In this document: one piece after another, positions 53,478 through 63,749 of the stretch
Numbering within the stretch: the stretch's first letter is position 1
Layout of the letters: each line of letters starts with the position of its first letter
Source of the DNA: Acetobacter oeni
GTDB taxonomy: Bacteria; Pseudomonadota; Alphaproteobacteria; Acetobacterales; Acetobacteraceae
Direction: 5' to 3'
Length of the DNA stretch: 64,000 bases
Assembly (NCBI RefSeq): GCF_011516825.1
Contig: NZ_WOTA01000003.1
Span: 1 to 64,000, forward strand
Program-made: the position numbers and the translations under genes
The notes under the pieces: generated by a model
Databases searched by the model: none
What the model saw: the letters and a program-made list of their open reading frames with translations, nothing else
Told to the model about the DNA's origin: nothing

Positions 53478-55511
53478 GTGATGGTCCCGCAACGCCCGGA
53501 AGTCGCGCCGAGAAGAACCCGGCTGCGGCCCTTCAATCGAATCCTCGTCAACATGTTGCTTGACGGCAGCGTCGCGGCGGCTGCGGCGCCGCTGGCGCGC
53601 TGGCTGGCGGCGCCGCGCGACGGACTGTTGCATCCGCTGTGGTTTCTGGCCAGCGGGGCGATTACGCTGATTGTAAGCGGGCTGCCGTTTCGGATGCCGC
53701 AGCAATACTGGCGATTTTCGGGGATCTCGGATCTTCTGGGCATTGCAGGGGCGTCTGTGGCGAGCGCGGCGCTCTTCACTCTCGGGCTTCTGGCCACGGG
53801 CTATCCGCTACCGAGTCCCACGTTCCCGGTGATTTATGCGCTGACTCTCGTCCTGATGCTGGGCGGATTGCGCGCGGGCTACAGGCTCACCAGCGGGATC
53901 AGCCGGCGGAACACCTCGCAGCGAAAGGTTGTGCTGGTCGGAGCTGATCAGGTGGCGGACATTTTCCTGCGGGCTATTGACCGTAATTCTGCTTCCGGTG
54001 TGCGGGTAACGGGGCTGATCGGGCAGGGAACGCATCAGGCCGGACGGCGCATTCATAACGTACCAATTCTTGGCCATGTGACGGATATTGCCGCTTTGCT
54101 GGACGGGATGGCCCGACGAAATGCGCTTCCGCAAAGCCTGGTGATCACGGACCCGAATTTTCGGGGGGAGGGGCTGGGGCGCGTTCTGTCGGCGGCTGAA
54201 GCGCATGGCATTGAGGTCATGCGGGCGCCCGTGCTGACCACGCTGACGCCGGCGGAGCGGGTCGAGCTTCGTCCGGTGGCCATTGAGGATCTGCTGAATC
54301 GTCCGCAGGTGCCGCTGGATCGCGCCGGGATGGAACGTCTGATCCGTGACCGGATCGTACTTGTGACCGGTGCTGGCGGGACAATCGGTTCTGAACTCGT
54401 CAGACAGATCGCCGGTTTTATGCCGAAGCATCTTGTCCTGCTGGACCATGGTGAGTTTGCGCTCTGGCAGATTGATGTCGAACTCGGTGAGAGGGTGCCG
54501 CATGTTCCCCGCAGCATTGTTGTGGCGGATGTCCGGGATGCGGAGCGGATCAACGGTGTTTTTGCGGAATACCGACCGGCGCTGGTTTTTCATGCTGCGG
54601 CGCTCAAGCACGTTCCGATCGTCGAGCAGAACCCCTGTGAGGGGCTTCTGACCAATATCGACGGTACCCGGATTGTGGCTGATGCGGCGCAGCATCATGC
54701 CGCGCGGGCGATGGTGGTGATTTCCACGGACAAGGCGGTGAATCCGTCGAGTCTGATGGGGGCCAGTAAACGAGCCGCCGAGATGTATTGTCAGGCGCTG
54801 GATATTGCATCGCGGGCTTCTGGTCGCGCCGACGCGATGCGGTGTGTGACGGTGCGATTCGGCAATGTGCTGGGATCGACCGGATCTGTTGTTCCGCTTT
54901 TCAGGCGCCAGCTTGAGCGGGGCGGTCCTTTGACTGTTACACATCCCGAGATGCGGCGGTATTTCATGACCGTTCCGGAAGCGGTAGGACTTGTTTTGCA
55001 GGCGACAGTACGGGGGGGCGACGCGGCCGGCTTTGCACATGATTTCGTGCGGGATCAGGTTTCGGGCGTAGAACCGGAGCGATCGGCCGGGACGGATGCC
55101 TTGCTGCGTGATGGTGGTATTTTCGTGCTCGACATGGGCAAACCGGTAAAAATCGTCGATCTCGCCCGGCAGATCATCCGGCTGGCGGGGCTCAGACCGG
55201 ATGAAGATGTCGCGATCAGGTTTACGGGGCTGCGACCGGGTGAGAAACTGTTCGAGGAGCTGTTTCACGGACGCGAGGCGCCGGTCCCGACAGATGCGCC
55301 CGGGCTGCTGATTGCGACGCCGCGTGTCGTGGATCAATCCGAAGTCAGTGCGGCGGTGGACCGGATCGCCGTTCTGGCGCATGCCGGGGATGCGGCGGGC
55401 GCTATTGCGGCACTGAAGATGCTTGTGCCCGAATTTGATCATAATGCGACCGGGGAAGCACGGAGTTCCGTGACTGACGCGGCGCAGGACAGGGAGAAAC
55501 TTGTTTCATGA
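53478..55511 (+). CDS. Membrane-bound nucleotide-sugar dehydratase/epimerase (CapD/WbpM/PglF family)
   Basis: 677 residues. Four hydrophobic helices (about 20-135) and a CoA-binding-like fold (about 145-275) precede a short-chain dehydrogenase domain. There, VTGAGGTIGSELVRQI binds NAD(P), and FHAAALKHVPIVEQNP is followed by STDKAVNPSSLMGASKRAAE. The usual Tyr of YxxxK is Met (MGASK), as in the WbpM/FlaA1 type 4,6-dehydratases. These make 4-keto-6-deoxy UDP-GlcNAc. GTG 53478 and ATG 53481 are both possible starts. Its stop overlaps the aminotransferase start by four bases. Confidence 0.9.
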   Translation: MMVPQRPEVAPRRTRLRPFNRILVNMLLDGSVAAAAAPLARWLAAPRDGLLHPLWFLASGAITLIVSGLPFRMPQQYWRFSGISDLLGIAGASVASAALFTLGLLATGYPLPSPTFPVIYALTLVLMLGGLRAGYRLTSGISRRNTSQRKVVLVGADQVADIFLRAIDRNSASGVRVTGLIGQGTHQAGRRIHNVPILGHVTDIAALLDGMARRNALPQSLVITDPNFRGEGLGRVLSAAEAHGIEVMRAPVLTTLTPAERVELRPVAIEDLLNRPQVPLDRAGMERLIRDRIVLVTGAGGTIGSELVRQIAGFMPKHLVLLDHGEFALWQIDVELGERVPHVPRSIVVADVRDAERINGVFAEYRPALVFHAAALKHVPIVEQNPCEGLLTNIDGTRIVADAAQHHAARAMVVISTDKAVNPSSLMGASKRAAEMYCQALDIASRASGRADAMRCVTVRFGNVLGSTGSVVPLFRRQLERGGPLTVTHPEMRRYFMTVPEAVGLVLQATVRGGDAAGFAHDFVRDQVSGVEPERSAGTDALLRDGGIFVLDMGKPVKIVDLARQIIRLAGLRPDEDVAIRFTGLRPGEKLFEELFHGREAPVPTDAPGLLIATPRVVDQSEVSAAVDRIAVLAHAGDAAGAIAALKMLVPEFDHNATGEARSSVTDAAQDREKLVS

Positions 55512-56647
55512 CCACAACGTCCGGCGCGCCTCCGATTGCATTTCTCGACCTTCCGGCTCAGCAGAAGCGGATCGGTGCGAAGCTGAAGCAGCGGGTGGAT
55601 GCCGTTATGGAGCATTGCCGCTTCGTGCTCGGTCCGGAAGTGACGGAGCTGGAAGAGAAACTCGCAGCTTATGGCGGGGCAGCGCATTGCGTGGGGGTGT
55701 CATCGGGTACTGACGCGATTCAGATCGTCATGATGGCCGAAAATATCGGGCCAGGCGACGCTGTGTTTCTGCCGGCTTTTACCTATACGGCGACGGCGGA
55801 AGTGCCGCTGCTGCTGGGGGCGACGCCTGTGTTCGTAGATGTCGATCCGGAGACGTTTCAGATTGATCCTGTCAGTCTGCGCGAGCGGATTGAGAAGGTT
55901 CGGAAAGAGGGCAGGCTGAAGCCCCGCGCGATTGTGGGCGTCGATCTGTTCGGTCTGCCCGCGCCGTGGGAGGTTCTGCGCCAGATTGCCGCCGAGTATG
56001 AGCTGTTTCTGATGGATGACTGTGCTCAGGCCTTCGGGGCGTCTTACCAGGGACACAAGCTGGGCCATGAGGCTGTGGCTACGACGCTTTCCTTTTTTCC
56101 GTCGAAGCCGCTGGGTGGCTACGGTGACGGCGGGGCGATTCTGACAAATGATGCGGACCGGGCTGAACTTTACCGTTCGCTGCGGACGCATGGCGAAGGC
56201 GGCACCCGCTACGAGGTTTTACGGACGGGTATGAACGGACGTCTCGACACGTTACAGGCGGCGGTTCTTCTGGCGAAGCTGGAAGGGTTCGAGGAAGAGC
56301 TCATCAGGCGGGACGAAATCGCACAGGCCTATACAGCAGGTCTGGAAGACATCGTGGCGACCCCGGTCGATGTTGAGGATAGCCAGAGCGCCTGGGCGAT
56401 TTACTCGATCCTGCTCCGGGACACCGATGAGCGCATGGAGACGCAGGCCCGGATGAAAGCGGCCGGCGTGCCTTCGGCGATCTATTACCCGTTGCCGCTG
56501 CACAAACAGCCTGCCTATCGCAGGCATCATGATGGTGTGGCACTACCGGTTTCGGAATCACTGGCCGGCCGTATCCTGGCTCTGCCTGTTCACCCTGAAC
56601 TGACTGACGCGGAGGTCGCCCGCGTGATCGCCGCCGTACGAGGCTGA
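55508..56647 (+). CDS. DegT/DnrJ/EryC1/StrS-family sugar aminotransferase
   Basis: 379 residues of the PLP-dependent sugar aminotransferases that convert 4-keto-6-deoxy nucleotide sugars to amino sugars. SSGTDAIQI binds the phosphate, DDCAQAFGASYQG holds the cofactor Asp, and Lys200 in FFPSKPLGGYGDGG forms the Schiff base. The C-terminal YPLPLHKQPAY and LALPVHPELTD blocks are standard. Overlap with the dehydratase gene (ATGA) implies the two products act in sequence, as PglF-PglE do in bacillosamine synthesis. An acetyltransferase for the next step is not present. Confidence 0.93.
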   Translation: MTTTSGAPPIAFLDLPAQQKRIGAKLKQRVDAVMEHCRFVLGPEVTELEEKLAAYGGAAHCVGVSSGTDAIQIVMMAENIGPGDAVFLPAFTYTATAEVPLLLGATPVFVDVDPETFQIDPVSLRERIEKVRKEGRLKPRAIVGVDLFGLPAPWEVLRQIAAEYELFLMDDCAQAFGASYQGHKLGHEAVATTLSFFPSKPLGGYGDGGAILTNDADRAELYRSLRTHGEGGTRYEVLRTGMNGRLDTLQAAVLLAKLEGFEEELIRRDEIAQAYTAGLEDIVATPVDVEDSQSAWAIYSILLRDTDERMETQARMKAAGVPSAIYYPLPLHKQPAYRRHHDGVALPVSESLAGRILALPVHPELTDAEVARVIAAVRG

Positions 56648-56660
56648 AGGACAATCGATT

Positions 56661-57131
56661 ATGAGAAAGGAAACGGCGTTTGTTATCGCCTTCCTGGTTT
56701 TCACAATTGGCACCGCATCTGTCATCTGGCTGTTTGCCTTGCCGAATTTTGTCGCGGTGAGTTTTCCGCATGTAACTGGCGGAAAGATTGCCGTCGGGCC
56801 GATGCGCCATGAGCGCGTGCTTACGCAGCAGGAAATTGCGACGCTGAATGACTGGCTGCAGCATCATCAGAGTGGCTGGGGGCCGCTGAGCACGACGCCG
56901 CCCTCCAGTGGTGATGCGCGGATGGAACTGACGGCGGAGAAAGACGGTAAGCCGGACCCGATCGTTCTGACGCTCTGGACCGGCATCAGCGCCGCAGACT
57001 GGAACAGAACGGTGTTCGTGGAGACGCCGGATGGCTCGAAGGTTCGCACCGAGACTTTTCGCGGCAAGGAGTTCGATGCTTTGCGGCTGATGGTGGACGA
57101 ACATTCCTATCAGCATTCGGCTTTTCCGTGA
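56661..57131 (+). CDS. Hypothetical membrane-anchored protein
   Basis: 156 residues. One N-terminal hydrophobic segment (FVIAFLVFTIGTASVIWLFAL, signal anchor) is followed by a soluble domain of about 125 residues with alternating beta patterns (RMELTAEKDGKPDPIVLTLW, TVFVETPDGSKVRTETF). I recognise no family. It starts 13 bases after the aminotransferase and overlaps the HAD phosphatase start by four bases, so it is part of this transcription unit. It is probably periplasmic. Confidence 0.65.
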   Translation: MRKETAFVIAFLVFTIGTASVIWLFALPNFVAVSFPHVTGGKIAVGPMRHERVLTQQEIATLNDWLQHHQSGWGPLSTTPPSSGDARMELTAEKDGKPDPIVLTLWTGISAADWNRTVFVETPDGSKVRTETFRGKEFDALRLMVDEHSYQHSAFP

Positions 57132-57727
57132 TCGACATTCCCGCTGACACCGCGGCACTGATTTTCGACTGCGATGGTACGCTGGTCGATACGCTGCCGC
57201 TTTATCTGAAGGCGTGGCAGGCTGCTCTTCAGGAAGTCGGCGGCCTTGATGTCGAGGCGGCATGGTTTGCGGGACGTGGCGGTTATGCCGAACAGATGCT
57301 GCTGGCGGCGGTGGAGAAGTCCTTTGGCGTCACGCTGGACCGGCCTGCCATTATTTCCGCGACGCGCCGGCGGGTTCGGGAAACGATCGAAGGTCTGCGC
57401 TGCAACGTGCCGGTCATCACTGTCGTGCGGGAGTGGGCAGGACGGTTGCCGCTTGCGGTTGCGTCGAGCGGATCACGCGAGGTGGTGGAAGCATCGCTCG
57501 CGGCGATCGGGCTGCTGGATGTGTTCTCCGCGATCGTAACGATTGAGGATGTTGAGCATCCGAAGCCTGCGCCGGACATTTATCTGCTCGCGGCCCGGAA
57601 GCTGGGTGTCGATCCGCGTTTGTGTGTGGTGTTTGAGGACAGCCATGAAGGATTGAAAGCCGCACGGGCAGCCGGAATGATGGCAGAGGACGTGCGACCA
57701 TGCTCGGAGTTTCGCATTGCGCCGTGA
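57128..57727 (+). CDS. HAD-superfamily phosphatase, beta-phosphoglucomutase-like
   Basis: 199 residues from GTG 57128. HAD motif I IFDCDGTLVD (Asp14 nucleophile, Asp16), motif II VASSGSREVV, the lysine in EDVEHPKPAPDIYL and motif III VFEDSHEGLKAARAAGM are all visible. The cap domain is the four-helix type of beta-phosphoglucomutase and 2-deoxyglucose-6-phosphatase relatives. The substrate is likely a sugar phosphate, consistent with the sugar genes upstream, but this is inference. The stop lies 28 bases inside the next gene. Confidence 0.88.
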   Translation: MIDIPADTAALIFDCDGTLVDTLPLYLKAWQAALQEVGGLDVEAAWFAGRGGYAEQMLLAAVEKSFGVTLDRPAIISATRRRVRETIEGLRCNVPVITVVREWAGRLPLAVASSGSREVVEASLAAIGLLDVFSAIVTIEDVEHPKPAPDIYLLAARKLGVDPRLCVVFEDSHEGLKAARAAGMMAEDVRPCSEFRIAP

Positions 57728-57936
57728 CCGGTCCTGAGAGCATCACGCAGTGTTCGGCGTGCGGGGCTGAAATGTCCTGTATGGGCACCACAGGTTGCTG
57801 GTGCATGACGCGGGAGCGGGCGCTTCCGGTGACGGAGGCCGGCGTGTCGGGCTGTCTGTGTCCGCCTTGTCTTGACCGGGCGATCGCCCGACTGAAAATC
57901 AGCCGGCACGAGAAAGCTAAAAGTCAGGATCGTTAG
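57700..57936 (+). CDS. Cysteine-rich CWC family protein
   Basis: 78 residues with seven cysteines. The order CSACGAEMSC...GCWCM...GCLCPPCLDRAI matches the cysteine-rich CWC family, small proteins thought to bind zinc. It overlaps the end of the HAD phosphatase gene by 28 bases in another frame, so is probably cotranscribed with it. Function is unknown. Confidence 0.75.
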   Translation: MLGVSHCAVTGPESITQCSACGAEMSCMGTTGCWCMTRERALPVTEAGVSGCLCPPCLDRAIARLKISRHEKAKSQDR

Positions 57937-58044
57937 CTGGAAGGGACCTCGCTTGCGGGCGCAGCAGAGGGTGTTCCCGGCTCTTTTCGCATGTCAGTTC
58001 GCCGGGTGCCATACGGAATCCGGGGGCAGATCAGGCCGGGTGTA

Positions 58045-60153
<2,109 letters not shown>

Positions 60154-60300
60154 GAGGTGGTCTTCGGGGCTCGTTGCCGGGAGACGTTGTGGACGGAGGC
60201 ATATGGAGTGAAGAGCCGTTTTTTCTTTGTTTCTGAAAATGTGATGAAGTGTGCTGACGTCTGACAAGGTTAACCTGGTATCCGTCAGATATCTCTGTAT

Positions 60301-60353
60301 CTCAGAATGTAAATATTACAGGGTATTTGGTAAATATACCCTGAATTTCTGAG
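60301..60353 (+). promoter_or_regulatory. Nested inverted repeats and 21-bp-spaced direct repeats before Rieske gene
   Basis: Two dyads are nested: CTCAGAA (60301-60307) with TTCTGAG (60347-60353), and CAGGGTAT (60319-60326) with ATACCCTG (60336-60343). In addition GTAAATAT occurs at 60309-60316 and 60330-60337, exactly 21 bases apart, or two helical turns. It ends 24 bases before the Rieske oxygenase start, suiting an operator or a leader hairpin. Confidence 0.55.
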
Positions 60354-60376
60354 ATGTTCAGTTCTTCTTTACCGGG

Positions 60377-61528
60377 ATGCTTCAAAAGGAAGCCCGTTCC
60401 GGCGAAGGAGAAACAGATCCCGTGGTGCCTTATCCTTTTTCTGAAGGCAATCAGTCCTGGCCCCGGCATCAGTGGTATATCGCGGCCTGGAGCCGGGAGG
60501 TCGGCTCCGTACCCCTGATGCGAAAAATTCTTGATCAGGAAATAGTCTTTTTTCGAACAGCATCCGGCCGAGCAACGGCCGTATCAGGCCTCTGTCCGCA
60601 CAGACAAATGCCGCTCGCAACGGCGCAGATTGTCGATGATCAGCTCATCTGTCCGTATCATGGAGCGGCATTTGATGCAGAAGGCCGCTGTGCGCGGCTG
60701 CCGTTTCAGGAACATATTCCGGGAGCGATGAATCTGAGGTCATTTGCGGTTGAGGAGAAAGGGCCATTCATCTGGGTCTGGGATGGGGATGCTTCAACTG
60801 CGGATATCGGCCTTCTGCCCGATGTAAGTTCGCTGGGTCTGATGAACGAAAATTACAGTCTGTTCGGATGCGGGCTCCGTCATGTCAGGGCACGGTCCCA
60901 GATTGTGCTCGAAAATCTCTTTGACCACTCTCATATTACATTTACTCATGCGGCCTCCCTGGGGACCAGGACGCAGGCGGAAGGCCCTCCGAAATCATTC
61001 GATATCACAGACCGGGCGGGATATCTGGCGTTTCGCCATTCTTCACCGTGCCGGCCGGTGACAGAAGCGATGCGGTTACTTTTTCCTGCGATCGGTTCTT
61101 TCATGCGCGTTGATTATCGCGTCGAACTGTTCGGGGTGGCGCTGGTTAATACCGTGGGAACCGAAAGCGTCTCGTGCGACGAACAGGGAGAGTCACAGGC
61201 GACAGCGGGGCGCATGAATTTTTTTCACGGTATTACCCCGGAAACAGCTACGACGACGCATTATTTCCTGGGCGGAACACGTGATTTCGGGCAGGACAAC
61301 GATGATTACACATCCGTGTTGGCGGAGCGAAATGAGCGTGTGGTCGACGAGGATATAAAACTCCTTGAGTCGATAGAACCCTATCTTGAGCGGACGGATG
61401 CCCGGAGCGAGCCGAATTTTACGACAGATGCCACCGCCATTCGCGTGCGCCGCCGAATAGAGCGGCTGATGCAGGAGGGCGCCGGAGCAGGGCATGTTAC
61501 GGCAGAGACTGCTCCGGAGGCCTTCTGA
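60377..61528 (+). CDS. Rieske [2Fe-2S] non-haem iron oxygenase, VanA-like
   Basis: 383 residues. The N-terminal Rieske domain has Cys73-x-His75 (CPHR) and Cys92-xx-His95 (CPYH). The catalytic domain carries the mononuclear iron site ENLFDHSHITFTH (Asp183, His186, His191) and a third carboxylate further on. It resembles oxygenases of the vanillate O-demethylase group that hydroxylate or demethylate aromatic compounds. A reductase partner gene is not adjacent. Start could be ATG 60377 or a GTG near 60422. The substrate is unknown. Confidence 0.85.
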   Translation: MLQKEARSGEGETDPVVPYPFSEGNQSWPRHQWYIAAWSREVGSVPLMRKILDQEIVFFRTASGRATAVSGLCPHRQMPLATAQIVDDQLICPYHGAAFDAEGRCARLPFQEHIPGAMNLRSFAVEEKGPFIWVWDGDASTADIGLLPDVSSLGLMNENYSLFGCGLRHVRARSQIVLENLFDHSHITFTHAASLGTRTQAEGPPKSFDITDRAGYLAFRHSSPCRPVTEAMRLLFPAIGSFMRVDYRVELFGVALVNTVGTESVSCDEQGESQATAGRMNFFHGITPETATTTHYFLGGTRDFGQDNDDYTSVLAERNERVVDEDIKLLESIEPYLERTDARSEPNFTTDATAIRVRRRIERLMQEGAGAGHVTAETAPEAF

Positions 61529-61676
61529 CGCGAAGGAAAGAAGTTGTTTCGGTCAGGACAAAGTTTTTTGTCGAAAGCAGTCGTGATCCTTCACATGGAA
61601 TCCTTAGTGCATCCATAGTCGTCTGGGATCTGCTCTGTAACTGACTCTACGTTTTCCGGGAGGACGGAAGGGGCGA

Positions 61677-62054
61677 TCAGCGGCCGCGTCCACCCCCTCC
61701 GCCGCCATGTCCACCACCGCCGGGTCCGCCACCACCGTGTCCCCCTCCGCCACCTGCATGCCCGCCGCCACCTGGAGCGTTACCACCCCGGCCTCCGCCG
61801 CCGGGACTTCCTCCTCCACGTGGGCCGCCACCGCCGCCGGGGCCACCACGCCAGCGGGCACCGCCGCCGTAGGGGCCGACACCATAACCGCGTCCCCAGC
61901 CGCCCCAGCCGCCATTCCAGCCACCACCGTAACCGTAATAATTACCGCCGTAGCCGCCATAACCATAGCCGCCATCATAGGCGCAGCCTGTCAGCAGGCA
62001 GGTGACGCCGAGGGTTGCGACGAGAATCAGTTTACCGGGCCGAAATGTTATCAT
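61677..62054 (-). CDS. Glycine-rich lipoprotein
   Basis: About 125 residues from the ATG at 62052-62054. Lipobox LLTGC makes Cys24 the lipid-modified residue. The mature chain is almost wholly Gly with Tyr, Trp, Asn, then Arg, Pro and His: YGYGGYGGNYYGYGGGWNG followed by long GGGG runs with regular RG and HGGG blocks. Such chains are disordered. Its start codon overlaps the stop of the VOC gene (ATGA), so it is translated together with that protein. Function unknown. Confidence 0.65.
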   Translation of the reverse strand: MITFRPGKLILVATLGVTCLLTGCAYDGGYGYGGYGGNYYGYGGGWNGGWGGWGRGYGVGPYGGGARWRGGPGGGGGPRGGGSPGGGGRGGNAPGGGGHAGGGGGHGGGGPGGGGHGGGGGGRGR

Positions 62055-63010
62055 TTTGCTTCTCCGGCATCTGTCGGCGCATGCCATTCCATGATTCCGA
62101 ACACGGCGCCGGCCGGGTCGGTCACAACGGCGATCATACTGTTGTTATGATCCAGATGCGGTTCGACAAGCACACGGCCGCCCAGCTGAGGAACTTTTTC
62201 CGCTGTCGCGCCGACATTATCGACCTGCACAAAGTTCATCCAGCGCGCCGGAGCATTTGCCGGCAGGCCGGGCGGGAGAGGATTCACCGTGGCCCGCGCA
62301 AAGTCCTGAGATTCCAGCACATAACGCAACGGACTGGATGGATCCTGCTCCGCTTCAATCCGATAGCCGAACAGTTTCTGGTAGAAACCGGCGGCATTCG
62401 ACGGGATGTCTGTCAGCAGTGCATTCCATATCCATTCGCCTTGGACCGCGGGTGTATCTGAATCCGCAGGGTCGCCGCTGTCCGAACGAATGGCCGCGAA
62501 AATACCGCCCTGAGGATCTGCGATGATGGTTTCCCGTCCAAGCCCCGGGATATTTCTGGGCTTGAAAAGCACTTTGCCACCCCAGTCCCGCGCGGTCCTG
62601 GCAAGGGTATCGGTGCTGTCAGTTGAAACAAACGGTAACCATACCGGCTCGCGGCGGGCCGTGTCTCCGTCAGGCGGTGGCTGCTCAACGAACCCGGCGA
62701 CGTTCCGGGTTCCGATCATTGCCTGCGCATAGTGTCCCCGGGAGACGGGGATATCCCTGAACGTCCAGCCAAGCAGTTCGCCATAGAAAGCTTTTGCTTT
62801 TTTCAGATCCGGTATGGTCAGCTGGGCATAGACAATTTTGCCGGGCTGCAAAGCCTTTGTCGGCGGGGCGACAAGCGGAGGAAGTAAGTCTGCCGCCCGT
62901 GCATAATGCGTTAGCGGGGAACAGGATGTTCCGAGCAGGAGCGCTATTGCAGCGTGGTGAATGCGCCAGCGAGGGAGGAAGCCCCCGGGAAATGAGGAAG
63001 AAGACGGCAA
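62051..63010 (-). CDS. Exported protein with two VOC domains
   Basis: 319 residues. An N-terminal signal-like segment (HHAAIALLLGTSCSPLTHYARA) is followed by two vicinal-oxygen-chelate domains, about 55-175 (YAQLTIPDLKKAKAFYGELLGW) and about 195-312 (WNALLTDIPSNAAGFYQKLFGY). Each has the beta-alpha-beta-beta-beta unit of the glyoxalase/bleomycin-resistance superfamily. Metal-ligand residues are not fully conserved by eye, so activity is uncertain. The start (63010) and the coupled lipoprotein downstream suggest a periplasmic pair. Confidence 0.75.
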   Translation of the reverse strand: MPSSSSFPGGFLPRWRIHHAAIALLLGTSCSPLTHYARAADLLPPLVAPPTKALQPGKIVYAQLTIPDLKKAKAFYGELLGWTFRDIPVSRGHYAQAMIGTRNVAGFVEQPPPDGDTARREPVWLPFVSTDSTDTLARTARDWGGKVLFKPRNIPGLGRETIIADPQGGIFAAIRSDSGDPADSDTPAVQGEWIWNALLTDIPSNAAGFYQKLFGYRIEAEQDPSSPLRYVLESQDFARATVNPLPPGLPANAPARWMNFVQVDNVGATAEKVPQLGGRVLVEPHLDHNNSMIAVVTDPAGAVFGIMEWHAPTDAGEAK

Positions 63011-63246
63011 GGCAAGCTCTCCTTATCAACAGGGCGGCCAGGGCATTACGTAAGCGGTATCACGCCATATCGACTCAGGATACACAAGGCAGGCAGATGG
63101 CCTCGTGCTCGCCGCAATCTTTGTCTGAAACCTGGCATCGCGTGTCGCGCGATGATTCGGCGTCACGTTTCGACTGAATACTCTTGTAATGCGGCTGGTC
63201 ACAAAATGGAGAGCTCGTTTTTCTGTATGATAACGAATCTGTTGTC

Positions 63247-63519
63247 TCAGGGACCTGCTTTGCGAATCAGCAGAATGGCCGTGCCGTCTCCGCTTTCGTG
63301 TTGTGACAGGATTTTGTGTCCAAGGCTTTCCGCCGAGCGACGGACGTTGCGCAGTGGCTCACTGCCGTGCAGCGTCACCTGAAGTAAAGCGCCCGGGAGA
63401 AGAGCATCGAGGGCGAGACGTGTTCTGACGAAGGTCATCGGGCATATTTCGCGAGTGATATCGAGCTGAGTGACAGGCGGAGGGATGTTCCCTGGGCGGG
63501 AAGGAACTGCGGTTGTCAT
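63247..63519 (-). CDS. TusA-like sulfurtransferase family protein
   Basis: 90 residues. The TusA signature LDITREICPMTFVRTRLALD contains the key Cys26 in the CPMT loop, and VTLHGSEPLRNVRRSAESLGH completes the two-layered fold. TusA proteins relay sulfur for tRNA thiolation or molybdenum cofactor synthesis, though many solitary copies have other roles. The gene is divergent from the Fur-family regulator at the window end, about 230 bases away. Confidence 0.85.
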   Translation of the reverse strand: MTTAVPSRPGNIPPPVTQLDITREICPMTFVRTRLALDALLPGALLQVTLHGSEPLRNVRRSAESLGHKILSQHESGDGTAILLIRKAGP

Positions 63520-63749
63520 TTTCCTAAGCTGGAGGGATATGCAGTCTGCCGCAAGGTTCTTTCAGCGCATGATGCGGGTCATATTCGCGTCGATGCGATA
63601 TCGTCTTTGCGGGATGCTGTTTCCTTTACAGACTGAATGGGGCAGAATACGAACGGTTTGCCTGCCAGGCTGCGGTATCGTGCTTTCGCGGAATCGGAAA
63701 ATGGTGGTCGAATGGATCGTTTTTGGCTCAATCAGCTACGCGGAAGCGC

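Noticed and set aside
53808..55442. 544-codon - strand frame opposite the CapD-type gene
   Set aside because: Antisense of a clear family member with intact motifs; Arg/His-rich composition is typical of such shadows.
61707..62150. Ala/Thr/Ile-rich frame opposite the Gly-rich lipoprotein
   Set aside because: It is the antisense of the low-complexity Gly codons; the lipobox and coupling support the - strand gene.
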